Origin: Pollutiaquabacter aromativorans
GTDB taxonomy: Bacteria; Bacteroidota; Bacteroidia; AKYH767-A; 2013-40CM-41-45
Assembly (NCBI GenBank): GCA_049177215.1
Contig: CP185379.1
Span: 3,100,001-3,164,000, forward strand
DNA length: 64,000 nt
Direction of reading: 5' to 3'
Under the pieces are notes generated by a model. It was not told the origin of the DNA. It made no database searches and saw only the letters and a program-made list of their open reading frames with translations. The position numbers were made by a program, and so were the translations under genes. Positions within the stretch are counted from its first letter, which is position 1. The number at the start of each line of letters is the position of its first letter. Shown piece by piece: positions 26,774-35,087 of the stretch.

Positions 26774-29398
26774 TTACTGCTTGATCAGGCGGATCGATTG
26801 GGTTTCGGATCCGTAGGATACGCGGACGAAATAAATGCCCGGCGACAGATTGCTGAGGTCGTACTTCCGCAGGTCATGCGCTTTCAGATTTTCCGACGCG
26901 TGGAAGAGCGCCTTTCCGTACACATCCACCACATCGATCTGCACATCCGCCGCGGACTCGTTGCTGAAGTTGATGTCCACCACGCCCGTGCTCGGGTTCG
27001 GGTAGATACCGAAGCTGCGTCGCGCCAGGGTCGTCGTGCTGTGGTTGTAGCGGATGCACACCACCGTGCTCACGGTGATCGCATCGAACGCTTCGCAGTT
27101 GTTCGCGTCGGTCACCAGCACCGAGTACACACCGGCCGCGGTAACATCCAGCGTCTGGTTGGTGGAATTGTCCGACCACAGGTACTGATAACCCGCACCG
27201 GCATCCAGCGTGAGCGTGGCGCCGTTGCAGATGGTGGTATCCGGACCCAGGTCGACCACCGGTGCCGGGAACAGGTAACCGATCGTCACCGTCGCGAAAT
27301 CCGGACAGCCGTTGTAGTCGGATACCTGGACCGTGTATGTGCCGGGAGCCAGGTTATTCACCGTAGCGGTGGTGTCGCCGTTCGGCATCCAGAGGTACGA
27401 GTACGGAGCTGTTCCGCCCGAACCGCTGGCAGTGGCGGAACCGTCTTCACCGTTCTGACAGGTCGCGCCGGAAGAGGAAACGATACTGGCGACGATGCCG
27501 GAGCTGTTGGCTACCGTGCCCGTCACGATCTGCTGACAGCCGTCGGCATTGTCGGTGATCGTGACTTCGTACATGCCCGCAGCCAGTCCCGTAGCGGTGG
27601 CGCCGGTGCTTACATTCGGGTTCCAGGAGTAGCTGAAGTTGCCGCTACCGCCGGTAGTCTGCACACTCGCCGTACCGTCGGAAGCCAGACAGGTCGCAGG
27701 CGTGGTGCTGATCGTCGCGCTGAAGCCGGCGAGGCCGTGCACTTCCGCCGTGGCGGAGATCGTGCAGTTGTTCGCGTCGGTTACATCGACGGTGTAGGTG
27801 CCTGCCGTCAGGTTGGTGATCTGGCTGGTGGTCTGCGGAGGCGTGGTGTTCCACAGGTAGTCGTAAGGACCCGTGCCGCCACCGACCGTACAGACCACGC
27901 TGCCGGTCTGGCCGCTGCAGTTGACATCCTGCGCCGTCATCGAGATCGATAGAGCCGCCGGTTCGGTGATGGTCACCTGGTTCGTGGTCGAACAACCGGC
28001 CGGAATGCTGATATCGACCGTATAGGTTCCTGCAGCCAGGTTGCTGACCGACGCGGTCTGGTAACCACCGGGCGTCCAGAGAATATCGAACGGACCGCTG
28101 CCCGTAATGTTCAGGCTGGCCGAGCCGTCGTTGGCGCCGTTGCAACTGATGTTGGTCGAGGTAACCGTGGCCACCGGCGAGGGCTGCACGTCGATCACCA
28201 CCGGGAACTGCGATGCGCCGACCGGCGTACCATCGTCCGTCGCGATGATCATGAGGTTGTTGAGTCCGAGGTTGGACGCCTGGGCGACGACCTGCACCGT
28301 GAAGTTGGCGGTATTACCCGGCAACGAAGTCACCGTAACGCCGCTCATGGTGGTGGAAGTGGAAACCGTGGTGATCTGTCCCTGCTCCGGAGAGAGGAAC
28401 ACACCTTCGATCAGGAGCGTATCGCCGGCGCAGACGCGCAGCGTATCACAGGCCTGTGCCGAGTTCAGGATCGGGGGCACGTTGCTGCCGCTTTGTGCCA
28501 GGTTGAAAACGAAAGACTGGTTGTCGAGCGCGTCGATACCGTCGTTGTTGCCGTAGGGTCCGTCGTACGAAGCACCGGTCTGGTCGAACAAACCGATCTG
28601 AATGTAGTCGGTGCCATTACCCTGGTTCACGCCAACCGTCGCGGGCGTACCACCGAAACCGCCGGAGCCGCCGGAAGCGTCACCGGTGGTCCATTGCATG
28701 TCCTGATAACAGAAGCCGACGTTTTGTCCGGGCGGCAGCAGGGGATCCCAACCGTTGGTCAGGATGAGCTGGAAGGTGTTGCCGAGGCTGTCGTGCTGAC
28801 TGAAATAACCGACATTCTCCCACTGAACGATCAGGTGCGAGTTGGTCAGTTGATAGTACACGATGCCGCTCAGCGGACCGCGGGTATCGACGTCGGCCCA
28901 GAAGGGCGCGATCATCGAATAGGTCGGATCCGGAAACGAGTTGGCTGTGAACGTCGCGTAAGGAGCGCCGATGGAAACGTTGCCGTTGTTGTTGATGTAC
29001 ACCTCGTACAACTGCACGTCATAGAACGCGAACGGAAACCCGAGCGGGATCGCGACGGTCGACCAGTCGTCGTTGCGGTAGTCGGGCGGAAGACCCGGAC
29101 CGCCGCTGCCGCCCGAACCGTCGAACTGCGCAACCTGCCAGGTTGAATCGCGGGGGATCCAGCAGGCACAACCGTTGGTCGTGTTTACCGAATTTCCCGG
29201 GTTGACATTCTCGGCAACACGCGCCGGGTTCTTTCCGAGAGCGTCGTAGTTGACGAACTGCTCCCTGCCGGTAAGTTTCCCGTCCAGTTTTGCCTGATTG
29301 ATTTTTCGCATGTCAACGGTTTTCACATCGACCTGGGAAAACAGCGGCGATGCAAAGAACAAGATGACACCAATGAGTAACGTAACTCGTTTTGTCAT
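26774..29398 (-). CDS. Large secreted T9SS cargo protein with NIDO-like and SprB-like repeat domains
   Basis: This 874-residue protein has a signal peptide (RVTLLIGVILFFASPLFSQ). An N-terminal region follows, with VYINNNGNVSIGAPYATF and SMIAPFWADVDTRG typical of nidogen-like (NIDO) domains. From about residue 410 there are five or so SprB-like repeats, each with a pattern like ISCNGANDGSASLNITG...YQTASVSNLAAGTYTVDI. The last about 75 residues are a type A T9SS sorting domain (FGIYPNPSTGVVDINF, then LSNLSPGIYFVRVSYG and a basic end, IRLIKQ). The protein should cross the outer membrane by type IX secretion and be released or anchored on the surface. SprB repeats are known from gliding adhesins of Flavobacterium. 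It stands alone, flanked by repeat islands 1 and 2. Confidence 0.93.
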   Translation of the reverse strand: MTKRVTLLIGVILFFASPLFSQVDVKTVDMRKINQAKLDGKLTGREQFVNYDALGKNPARVAENVNPGNSVNTTNGCACWIPRDSTWQVAQFDGSGGSGGPGLPPDYRNDDWSTVAIPLGFPFAFYDVQLYEVYINNNGNVSIGAPYATFTANSFPDPTYSMIAPFWADVDTRGPLSGIVYYQLTNSHLIVQWENVGYFSQHDSLGNTFQLILTNGWDPLLPPGQNVGFCYQDMQWTTGDASGGSGGFGGTPATVGVNQGNGTDYIQIGLFDQTGASYDGPYGNNDGIDALDNQSFVFNLAQSGSNVPPILNSAQACDTLRVCAGDTLLIEGVFLSPEQGQITTVSTSTTMSGVTVTSLPGNTANFTVQVVAQASNLGLNNLMIIATDDGTPVGASQFPVVIDVQPSPVATVTSTNISCNGANDGSASLNITGSGPFDILWTPGGYQTASVSNLAAGTYTVDISIPAGCSTTNQVTITEPAALSISMTAQDVNCSGQTGSVVCTVGGGTGPYDYLWNTTPPQTTSQITNLTAGTYTVDVTDANNCTISATAEVHGLAGFSATISTTPATCLASDGTASVQTTGGSGNFSYSWNPNVSTGATATGLAAGMYEVTITDNADGCQQIVTGTVANSSGIVASIVSSSGATCQNGEDGSATASGSGGTAPYSYLWMPNGDTTATVNNLAPGTYTVQVSDYNGCPDFATVTIGYLFPAPVVDLGPDTTICNGATLTLDAGAGYQYLWSDNSTNQTLDVTAAGVYSVLVTDANNCEAFDAITVSTVVCIRYNHSTTTLARRSFGIYPNPSTGVVDINFSNESAADVQIDVVDVYGKALFHASENLKAHDLRKYDLSNLSPGIYFVRVSYGSETQSIRLIKQ

Positions 29399-29550
29399 GA
29401 CTACTACTATAAGAGATAAATGGAATTGGGCTGTGGTGACAGCGGATTTAGATCATCAATTTACCAAAGGCCCCCGAATGCCGCAAAAATATTCCGCGAA
29501 CAAAACCCCGGAAAGGCAGTAAAATCAAGGGTTTTCGGACATTAACAAAT

Positions 29551-30806
29551 GAGGGACGAGGAAAATGGAGGAACGAGGAACGAGACCGTGACCGAGGAAA
29601 TGGAGGTGCGGGGGTTAGGGACGAGGGGCGAGGGGCGAGCGACGAGGGACGTGGAAAAGAGGGAACGAGGAACGAGACCGTGACCGAGGAAAAATAGGCG
29701 CGAGGAACCTGCTATCTGCGTACTGGCTACTGGCTTCTGCCTTCTGACCTTCGTGTCCTGTGAAAACCTCTGCGTCCTCGGTGGTTTCAAGCCCGCGAGG
29801 TGAGTTGCAAGGAGCGTGACCGAGACCGGGAGAAAAAGATGCGAGGTACGAGGTGCGGGATGTGTGTAATCTGCAAACTGCAAACTGAACACACCAATCA
29901 ATTCTGTACGATTCACCCAACACCCAGCCCCGGAGGGGCCAAACATAATAGACAGGAGAATGTCTCCCACGAATAAAGCCCCGGAGGGGCGCAACAACAG
30001 TCGACTATGAAGGAGGGAGGTGAAAAGGTGGGGTTACGAGGAACGAGACCGTGACCGAGGAAAAAATGGTACGAGTTGCGTGATGCGAGGTGCGAGGTGC
30101 GAGGTGCGTGTAATCTGCCCATTGCAAACTGAACAAACCAAACAATTCGGTACAAGTCAACACACACCCAGCCCCGGAGGGGCCAAACATAATAGACAGG
30201 AGAATGTCTCCCACGAATAAAGCCCCGGAGGGGCGCAACAACAGTCGACTATGAAGGAGGGAGGTGAAAAGGTGGGGTTACGAGGAACGAGACCGTGACC
30301 GAGGAAAAAATGGTACGAGTTGCGTGATGCGAGGTGCGAGGTGCGAGGTGCGTGTAATCTGCCCATTGCAAACTGAACAAACCAAACAATTCGGTACAAG
30401 TCAACACACACCCAGCCCCGGAGGGGCCCAATATTATTGGAAGGATAATGCCTCCCATGAATAAAGCCCCGGAGGGGCGTAACAACAGTCGACTATGAAG
30501 GAGGGACGTGAAAAGGTGGGGTTACGAGGAACGAGACCGTGACCGAGGTAAAAATGGTACGAGTTGCGAGGTGCGTGATGCGAGGAACGTTTTATCTGCA
30601 AACTGAACACACCAATCAATTCGGTACAATCCACCCAACACCCAGCCCCGGAGGGGCCGAACATGCCAGACCGCGAACACCATATTCCCACCCAGCCCCG
30701 GAGGGGCGCAAGAACAGTCAACGAAATGTTAGCATGATAAAATATACAACGAGGAAAAAGATACAATATGCACTTTGCCTACTGCAAACTGCCTCCTGCG
30801 GACTGC
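29551..30806. repeat. Repeat island 2, including a 244-bp tandem duplication
   Basis: About 1.25 kb of GGGACGA/AGGTGCG heptads, TACTGCM-type heptads, eight GCCCC-GGA-GGGGC palindromes and conserved linkers. The stretch from about 29930 repeats with almost no change 244 bp later, and a third, diverged copy follows from about 30415. Repeated identical frames on both strands (offset exactly 244) arise from this and are not genes. The segment 29711-29800 is nearly identical to 31141-31230 in island 3. The island begins beyond the T9SS gene's 5' end and runs into the 3' end of the antitoxin-like gene. Confidence 0.92.
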
Positions 30807-30991
30807 ATTAGTTGTCTACACAACGTGGCCACCTGTTTCTTCACGGAAGAGTGCGACACCGTCTTCCCCGCCTTCGCTTCCAAAATGCCTTCTTCGATCT
30901 TCTCCAAAACCATTAACCGCTCAACCAGCTCATCAAGCTTGAACTCCTTGGGGAATTCATTCAGCGTTTGTACGACCACGGCCTTTTTCAT
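30779..30991 (-). CDS. Antitoxin-like protein, orphan, C-terminus formed by repeat
   Basis: The 70-residue product resembles the small Bacteroidota addiction-module antitoxins whose sequence runs roughly as LNEFPKEFKLDELVERLMVLEKIEEGILEAK... with a conserved FP-x-EF and LDEL. No toxin gene follows. The last residues (LMQSAGGSLQ) and the TAG stop at 30781-30779 are read from TACTGCM heptads of island 2. The original C-terminus and any downstream toxin were therefore probably displaced by the repeat. A perfect TATATTTG box ends 4 nt before the ATG, so it may still be expressed. Family assignment rests on sequence style, not on a search. Confidence 0.6.
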   Translation of the reverse strand: MKKAVVVQTLNEFPKEFKLDELVERLMVLEKIEEGILEAKAGKTVSHSSVKKQVATLCRQLMQSAGGSLQ

Positions 30992-30995
30992 AGCT

Positions 30996-31003
30996 CAAAT
31001 ATA
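30996..31003 (-). promoter_or_regulatory. -7 promoter box of the antitoxin-like gene (TATATTTG)
   Basis: TATATTTG on the minus strand matches TAnnTTTG exactly. Only 4 nt separate it from the ATG, so transcription would begin at or next to the start codon. Confidence 0.5.
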
Positions 31004-31017
31004 GTGAATCGAATGGA

Positions 31018-31425
31018 CGAGCGTCGGAAGGGGGTTCGAGGTACGGGGGTTAGGTACGAGGGGCGAGCGACGAGGGACGTGGAAAAGAGGGAACAAGGAA
31101 CGAGACCGTGACCGAGGAAAAGGAGGCGCGAGGAACGTGCTATCTGCATACTGGCTACTGGCTTCTGCCTTCTGACTTTCGTGTCCTCTGTGAATACCTC
31201 TGCGTCCTCGGTGGTTTCAAGCCCGCGAGGCGTGATGCGAGGCTTGCCTGCCGAAGCTTTAGCGTAGGCAGGGACGTGGAAAGGGGGGTTACGAGGAACG
31301 AGACCGTGACCGAGGAAAAATTGGCGCGTGATGCGAGGTGCGAGGTGCGTGAAATCTGCCTACTGCCAACCGCATACTGCCAACCGCCTACAGCCTACCG
31401 CCAACCGCACTCTGCCTACCGAAAC
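31018..31425. repeat. Repeat island 3: heptad arrays
   Basis: About 400 nt of GGGACGA/AGGTGCG heptads and TACTGGC/TTCTGCC/AACCGCC heptads, with no GCCCC palindrome. It contains the 90-nt segment shared with 29711-29800 and a CCTGCC hairpin (31243-31272). Its left end abuts the promoter of the antitoxin-like gene. Its right end enters the 3' end of the GluQ gene. Confidence 0.88.
31243..31272. repeat. Dispersed CCTGCC/GGCAGG hairpin repeat, copy 2
   Basis: Identical over its core to 26326-26355: stem CCTGCC...GGCAGG around GAAGCTTTAGCGTA, again inside AGGTGCG-type heptads. Confidence 0.8.
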
Positions 31426-32215
31426 CCGCCGCTCGAAAACGCAACGCCTCCACCACCTCTGCATTCAACTCCATCGGCTTCGAACCCGCACCGGCGCTCT
31501 TGGAGAGCTTCTCGCCCGAGGGCGACAACAGGAGCGGATGATGATAGCGCAGCACCTTCGCGGGACCCCACAGCTTTTCCGACAACCACAATTGCACCGC
31601 CGTCGACTCGAGGAGGTCTTCGCCGCGCACCAGCAGGTCGATCTGCAGATCGTGATCATCCGTCAGCGAAGTGATTTGATACGCCGGCAGTCCGTCCCGC
31701 CGACGCAGCACCACATCGCCCATCCGTTCGCGGAGGTTGACGCGCACCGCGCCCAGGAAGCCGTCCTCCCACTCCACCGCTTCCTCCAGAGCCCGTAATC
31801 GCCACAAGGTATCCGGCGCATCGAACGACAGCTCCTGTTCCGCGCAGCCGCCCGGACAACCCGCACCCTTCCACTCGCTCACCGCCTTGCGCGAGCACCG
31901 ACAGGCATAGAGTAATCCCAGTCCCTTCAGTTGCTCCAGCACCTCGCGGTACCGCGACAGCCGCAGCTCCTGACGATAGCTCGTATAAAACTCCTCCTCC
32001 GTACGCGGACCAAAAGCCGGTACGATACCCAACGCATCCAGACACCGAAACACATCGCTCAAATACTCCGGCCGGAAACGCTCCCGATCCAAGTCATCGA
32101 TCCGCAAACCCAACAAAGCCCCGTGCCGCTTCGCCAGCTCCTCCTGCACCAGAAACGCCAGCAGGTTGCCTTCGTGGAGATAGCCGGAGGGGGTTGGGGC
32201 AAGGCGGCAGAACAT
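31388..32215 (-). CDS. gluQ: Glutamyl-Q tRNA(Asp) synthetase-like protein, C-terminus ends in a heptad array
   Basis: This 275-residue protein has the class I aminoacyl-tRNA synthetase catalytic core of the glutamyl branch. Its HIGH-like motif is in RLAPTPSGYLHEGN (residues 4-17) and its KMSKS-like motif is KLSKS, and there is no anticodon-binding domain. That is the GluQ layout, which attaches glutamate to queuosine in tRNA(Asp). Cysteines in YACRCSRKAVSEW and GCPGGCAE fit the zinc site of GluQ. The last residues, AAGFGRQSAVGGRL, and the TAG stop (31390-31388) are read from CCTACNG heptads of island 3. About 20-30 residues of the normal C-terminus may be replaced. The catalytic core is intact, so the enzyme may still work. 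Confidence 0.85.
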   Translation of the reverse strand: MFCRLAPTPSGYLHEGNLLAFLVQEELAKRHGALLGLRIDDLDRERFRPEYLSDVFRCLDALGIVPAFGPRTEEEFYTSYRQELRLSRYREVLEQLKGLGLLYACRCSRKAVSEWKGAGCPGGCAEQELSFDAPDTLWRLRALEEAVEWEDGFLGAVRVNLRERMGDVVLRRRDGLPAYQITSLTDDHDLQIDLLVRGEDLLESTAVQLWLSEKLWGPAKVLRYHHPLLLSPSGEKLSKSAGAGSKPMELNAEVVEALRFRAAGFGRQSAVGGRL

Positions 32216-33122
32216 GAGGGACGAGGAAGGGAGTTGCGAGGAACGAGACCGAGACCGAGGGAATTAGGTGCGTGATGCGAGGTGCGAGGGAAAGGGGTTA
32301 CGAGGAGCGAGACCGAGACCGATGGAATTAGGTGCGTGATGCGAGGTGTGGTGTGCGAGGGAAATGGGTTACGAGGAGCGTGACCGTGACCGAGGAAGGG
32401 AGATACGAGGTGCGTGATGCGAGGTGCGAGGCTGGCCGGCCGAAGCTTTAGCGTAGGCTGGTGCGAGGAAAAATACAACGCAATCCGCATACTGCCTACT
32501 GCCTTGTGCGAACCGAATACCGCCTACCGCCTACTGCCAACCGAATACCGCACACCGCCTACCGAACACTGCTAACGCTCACCATCTCCGAACAATCGCC
32601 AGCCCCGCAGGGGCCAAACATGCCAGCCCGTGAACCCTCCATTTTCTCCAAGCCCCGGAGGGGCGAAACAACAGTCGCCTATGAAGAAGGGACATGGTAA
32701 TGAGTTACGAGGTGCGCGATGCGAGGGAAGGGAGTTGCGAGGAACGAGACCGTGACCGAGGAAGGGAGATATGACGTGCTAAGATAAAAAGCACCGCAAT
32801 CCGCCTACTGCCTACTGCAAACCGAATACTGCCCACCGCCTACTGCCAACCGAATACCGCCCACCGCCTACCGAACACTGCCAACGCCCACCATCGATGA
32901 ACAAACGCCAGCCCCGCAGGGGCCAAACATGCCAGCCCTTGAGCCACCCATTTTCTCCAAGCCCCGGAGGGGCGAAACAACAGTCTCCTATGAAGAAGGG
33001 ACATGGGAATGAGTTACGGGGTGCGCGATGTGAGGCTTGAAGATAAAAAGCACCGCATACCGCCTACTGCCAACCGCCCACCGAACACGGCCTACTGCCA
33101 ACCGAATACCGCCTACCGAACA
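32216..33122. repeat. Repeat island 4: heptad arrays plus two hairpin pairs
   Basis: About 900 nt between gluQ and the HipT-like gene. It contains AGGTGCG and GAGACCGAGACCG repeats, long TACTGCC/AACCGAATACCGCC arrays (32484-32575, 32790-32890 and 33050-33120) and two pairs of palindromes. In each pair the first has loop GCA and the second GGA (about 32601 and 32652, 32912 and 32963). The two halves of the island are about 310 nt apart and clearly duplicates. Its right end provides the stop codon of the HipT-like gene. Confidence 0.9.
32431..32461. repeat. Dispersed hairpin repeat, copy 3, with altered stem
   Basis: Same core (GAAGCTTTAGCGTA) as copies 1 and 2, but the stem is CCGGCC with GGCTGG. 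It still pairs, using one G-T wobble, so changes on both sides keep the hairpin. Confidence 0.7.
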
Positions 33123-34072
33123 TGCGGATCAGTTTGGAAGATCTTTACGCGCTTTGCCAGCAGGTTTTTGTATTGGGATTTTCTGTCTTCGTTCAGGAAC
33201 GATGCATCGATCAACTGATTGGCCCGGGGCAACCAGCTCAGCAACCGCTTGTAAACCGCATTCACCTGTTTCGCATTCAGGTTTAGATAGTCGCCCAGAC
33301 GATCGAAATAGCTTTTTTCGAAGTTCGCTTTCTTCCCGCCCAGCAGCAGGGCAAGGTCTTCCTGGTCCTTCGGCAGGATGATTTTCACATTCAACAGATC
33401 GTAGCATGGTGACAACACCCAGCCGCTACCCGACAAAAACATGGAGTAATTTTTCAGGTGCATGTCGTTGTTGCCGATGATGAAATTGAAAACGGCGGAC
33501 TCGAAAAAACGCAGTTTGTCCAACAGTGTATTCACCGACAATTCGCCGATGGTCTTTCCCACCAGTTCCATGGTGCCTTTGTATTTGTCTTCGAGTTCCA
33601 GGATCTGCTGAAAATCGATCATATGATTTTTCGTGCCGTCGGGATTGCGGTCGATGCGTTTGGTGATGTAGCACAACTCGCCCGATGCAAGCCGGATCAG
33701 GTTTGGCGGCACGGTGTCGAGGGTAAACAAGCCCGCCAGTTTCATGGACAGGTGTTCGTTTTCGGGTAGCTGCGGGTAATCGGCAAAGGGCGGCTTGAGG
33801 ATGAATTCGCCCTTCAACGCATCCAGCACGGTTAAGCGGCCGCGGCCGGCGGTGTTGAGTTCATTCCCGATGCGTCCCAACGACAACTTTGGCTGTACGC
33901 CGGGAACGGTGATCGATCGTTCAACCGTTTCTTTCGCCAGTGCGGCCATCTCCGACAACCGATAAGGAAGCATGGGGGCGGTCGTTGTGCCAAAGAAAGC
34001 ACGCGCACAGGCCGGATGATAATCCGACTGCGCCTCTTCCAGGGGCCGATAGCAGGACAAACACTTACGCAT
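33113..34072 (-). CDS. hipT: HipT-like Ser/Thr kinase toxin (HipA C-terminal part)
   Basis: ATG 34072 gives 319 residues. An N-terminal cysteine-containing segment (CLSCYRPLEEAQSDYHPACA) typical of Bacteroidota HipA proteins precedes the kinase. The kinase has the Gly-rich segment GVQPKLSLG (58-66), ITKRIDR, the catalytic loop IIGNNDMHLKNYS (198-210, Asp203) and the metal-binding LSPCYDLLN (Asp225). Known HipA/HipT toxins phosphorylate aminoacyl-tRNA synthetases. Start overlaps the HipS-like stop by 8 nt. The separation of HipB, an N-terminal HipS-like subunit and the kinase matches the tripartite HipBST arrangement. The TAG stop (33115-33113) lies in a CCTACCG heptad of island 4. Confidence 0.88.
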   Translation of the reverse strand: MRKCLSCYRPLEEAQSDYHPACARAFFGTTTAPMLPYRLSEMAALAKETVERSITVPGVQPKLSLGRIGNELNTAGRGRLTVLDALKGEFILKPPFADYPQLPENEHLSMKLAGLFTLDTVPPNLIRLASGELCYITKRIDRNPDGTKNHMIDFQQILELEDKYKGTMELVGKTIGELSVNTLLDKLRFFESAVFNFIIGNNDMHLKNYSMFLSGSGWVLSPCYDLLNVKIILPKDQEDLALLLGGKKANFEKSYFDRLGDYLNLNAKQVNAVYKRLLSWLPRANQLIDASFLNEDRKSQYKNLLAKRVKIFQTDPHVR

Positions 34073-34400
34073 CGGCGTTCGGATGAATAGGATGAACACT
34101 CACGGCGCCGATGGTTTCCCGGCAGCATGCCAGTAGGAGTCCCATACGGTCGTTCTTCTTCAGCTTCCAGCTATCCGCCGCGATCGTCAACAGCCAGCCT
34201 TCCGGAATCAATCCGTCGAAGAAAGGGAACAGCCGCTTGCTCCGGTAAGGCCTTGTCGTCACCGGCATTTGAAACGTGATGAACCGATGCGGGTAGTCCC
34301 GTACATACTCCTCGTCGTATTCAAAGAGGTAAGTACCGTCGTCCTCTTCGGTCAGCAGGCCCGCCCGGATGTTATTGTACTTCACTACTCCTTGTCGCAT
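34065..34400 (-). CDS. hipS: HipS-like protein (HipA N-terminal subdomain as separate gene)
   Basis: ATG 34400 gives 111 residues matching the HipA N-terminal domain: GLLTEEDDGTYLFEYDEEYV, FPFFDGLIPEGWLL and a C-terminal CCRETIGAVSVHP. In E. coli O127 HipBST the equivalent small protein is the antitoxin. The gene overlaps hipB by 29 nt and hipT by 8 nt, so the three are translated together. Whether it neutralises the kinase here is inferred from that precedent. Confidence 0.85.
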   Translation of the reverse strand: MRQGVVKYNNIRAGLLTEEDDGTYLFEYDEEYVRDYPHRFITFQMPVTTRPYRSKRLFPFFDGLIPEGWLLTIAADSWKLKKNDRMGLLLACCRETIGAVSVHPIHPNADA

Positions 34401-34596
34401 GTTGCTCGCGGATGGGGCCCAGCACATGACCGAACATGTGCAGTACCTGGTTGACTTTCGAAAGGCTGAGGTTCTCTTTTCCCTGCTCGATCTTCCGGAT
34501 CACCGTCAGAGCCACGCCGGCCTTTTCCGCGAATTCCTCCTGCGTTAAGCCGACCTGCTTTCGCCGGGTCTTGACGAAGTGTGAAAGCTGGTTCAT
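34372..34596 (-). CDS. hipB: HipB-like XRE family transcriptional regulator
   Basis: A 74-residue helix-turn-helix protein (VKTRRKQVGLTQEEFAEKAG, then VIRKIEQGKENLSLSKVNQV) of the Cro/C1-XRE type. It is the first gene of the hipB-hipS-hipT operon and starts directly next to a palindrome that overlaps the promoter, so autorepression is likely. Confidence 0.9.
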   Translation of the reverse strand: MNQLSHFVKTRRKQVGLTQEEFAEKAGVALTVIRKIEQGKENLSLSKVNQVLHMFGHVLGPIREQHATRSSEVQ

Positions 34597-34618
34597 TTTG
34601 TATGCTTATACATACAAA
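34597..34618. promoter_or_regulatory. HipB operator palindrome
   Basis: TTTGTATG (34597-34604) and CATACAAA (34611-34618) form a perfect inverted repeat with a 6-nt spacer. It abuts the hipB start codon and overlaps the -7 box at 34615-34622. HipB-type regulators bind such sites, so it is probably the autoregulatory operator. Confidence 0.75.
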
Positions 34619-34622
34619 TATA
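34615..34622 (-). promoter_or_regulatory. -7 promoter box of the hip operon (TATATTTG)
   Basis: An exact TAnnTTTG match on the minus strand, 18 nt before the hipB ATG and overlapping one arm of the operator. Confidence 0.6.
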
Positions 34623-35087
34623 GTAAATATGATGCCACTATATGCATTTTAGTATAATTATTTATTAAGGACTATTATTATATTTAATTAGATATAGCGC
34701 GCTTTGATAATCGGCCATTTTACTCAAATTTACATGTTTCAATAGCATGGCGGGGCCCCGGAACGTCCGCGTTGTTTGGTTTTGGCTATCGATAACGGGG
34801 AAGAGGAATCCCGAAATGTCGTACCGCTGTCCGGGAATTCCTGGTGTTAATCACCGCACCAGCGCGGGCGCTCCTATCATCATCGTGACGTCAGGAAAAT
34901 GATCGTTTGCAGGAAAAAGTACGTGTGGGTTTCCTCCTGACGTCTCGGGGTGATGGTTAAAGCCTTCGCCTCGTGACAAGTCGCACTGCAAAACTAGCGC
35001 GCAAACTGTCGATGAGAATGACGTAGGGGTGGTCGATGGGAGAATAAGCGAGATGAGAAAAAAAGCAATGTTCGAAACTAGCTGCTT
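34623..35087. other. Intergenic region with an imperfect inverted repeat
   Basis: No gene is seen. The first 100 nt are AT-rich. An imperfect inverted repeat, with GACGTCAGG arms (34887-34895 against the complement at 34935-34945) and outer CATCATC/GATG matches, spans about 34878-34955. The rest shows no recognisable feature. Confidence 0.4.

Noticed and set aside
30005..30485. Repeated 66-84 aa frames (identical pairs at offset 244) as a gene family
   Set aside because: They are translations of low-complexity repeats on both strands; the content is explained by heptads and palindromes and they lack any protein-like pattern.
25946..33122. The repeat arrays as a CRISPR array
   Set aside because: Units are 7 bp and contiguous, without unique spacers of constant length; the longer 244-bp period is a plain tandem duplication, and no cas gene is present.
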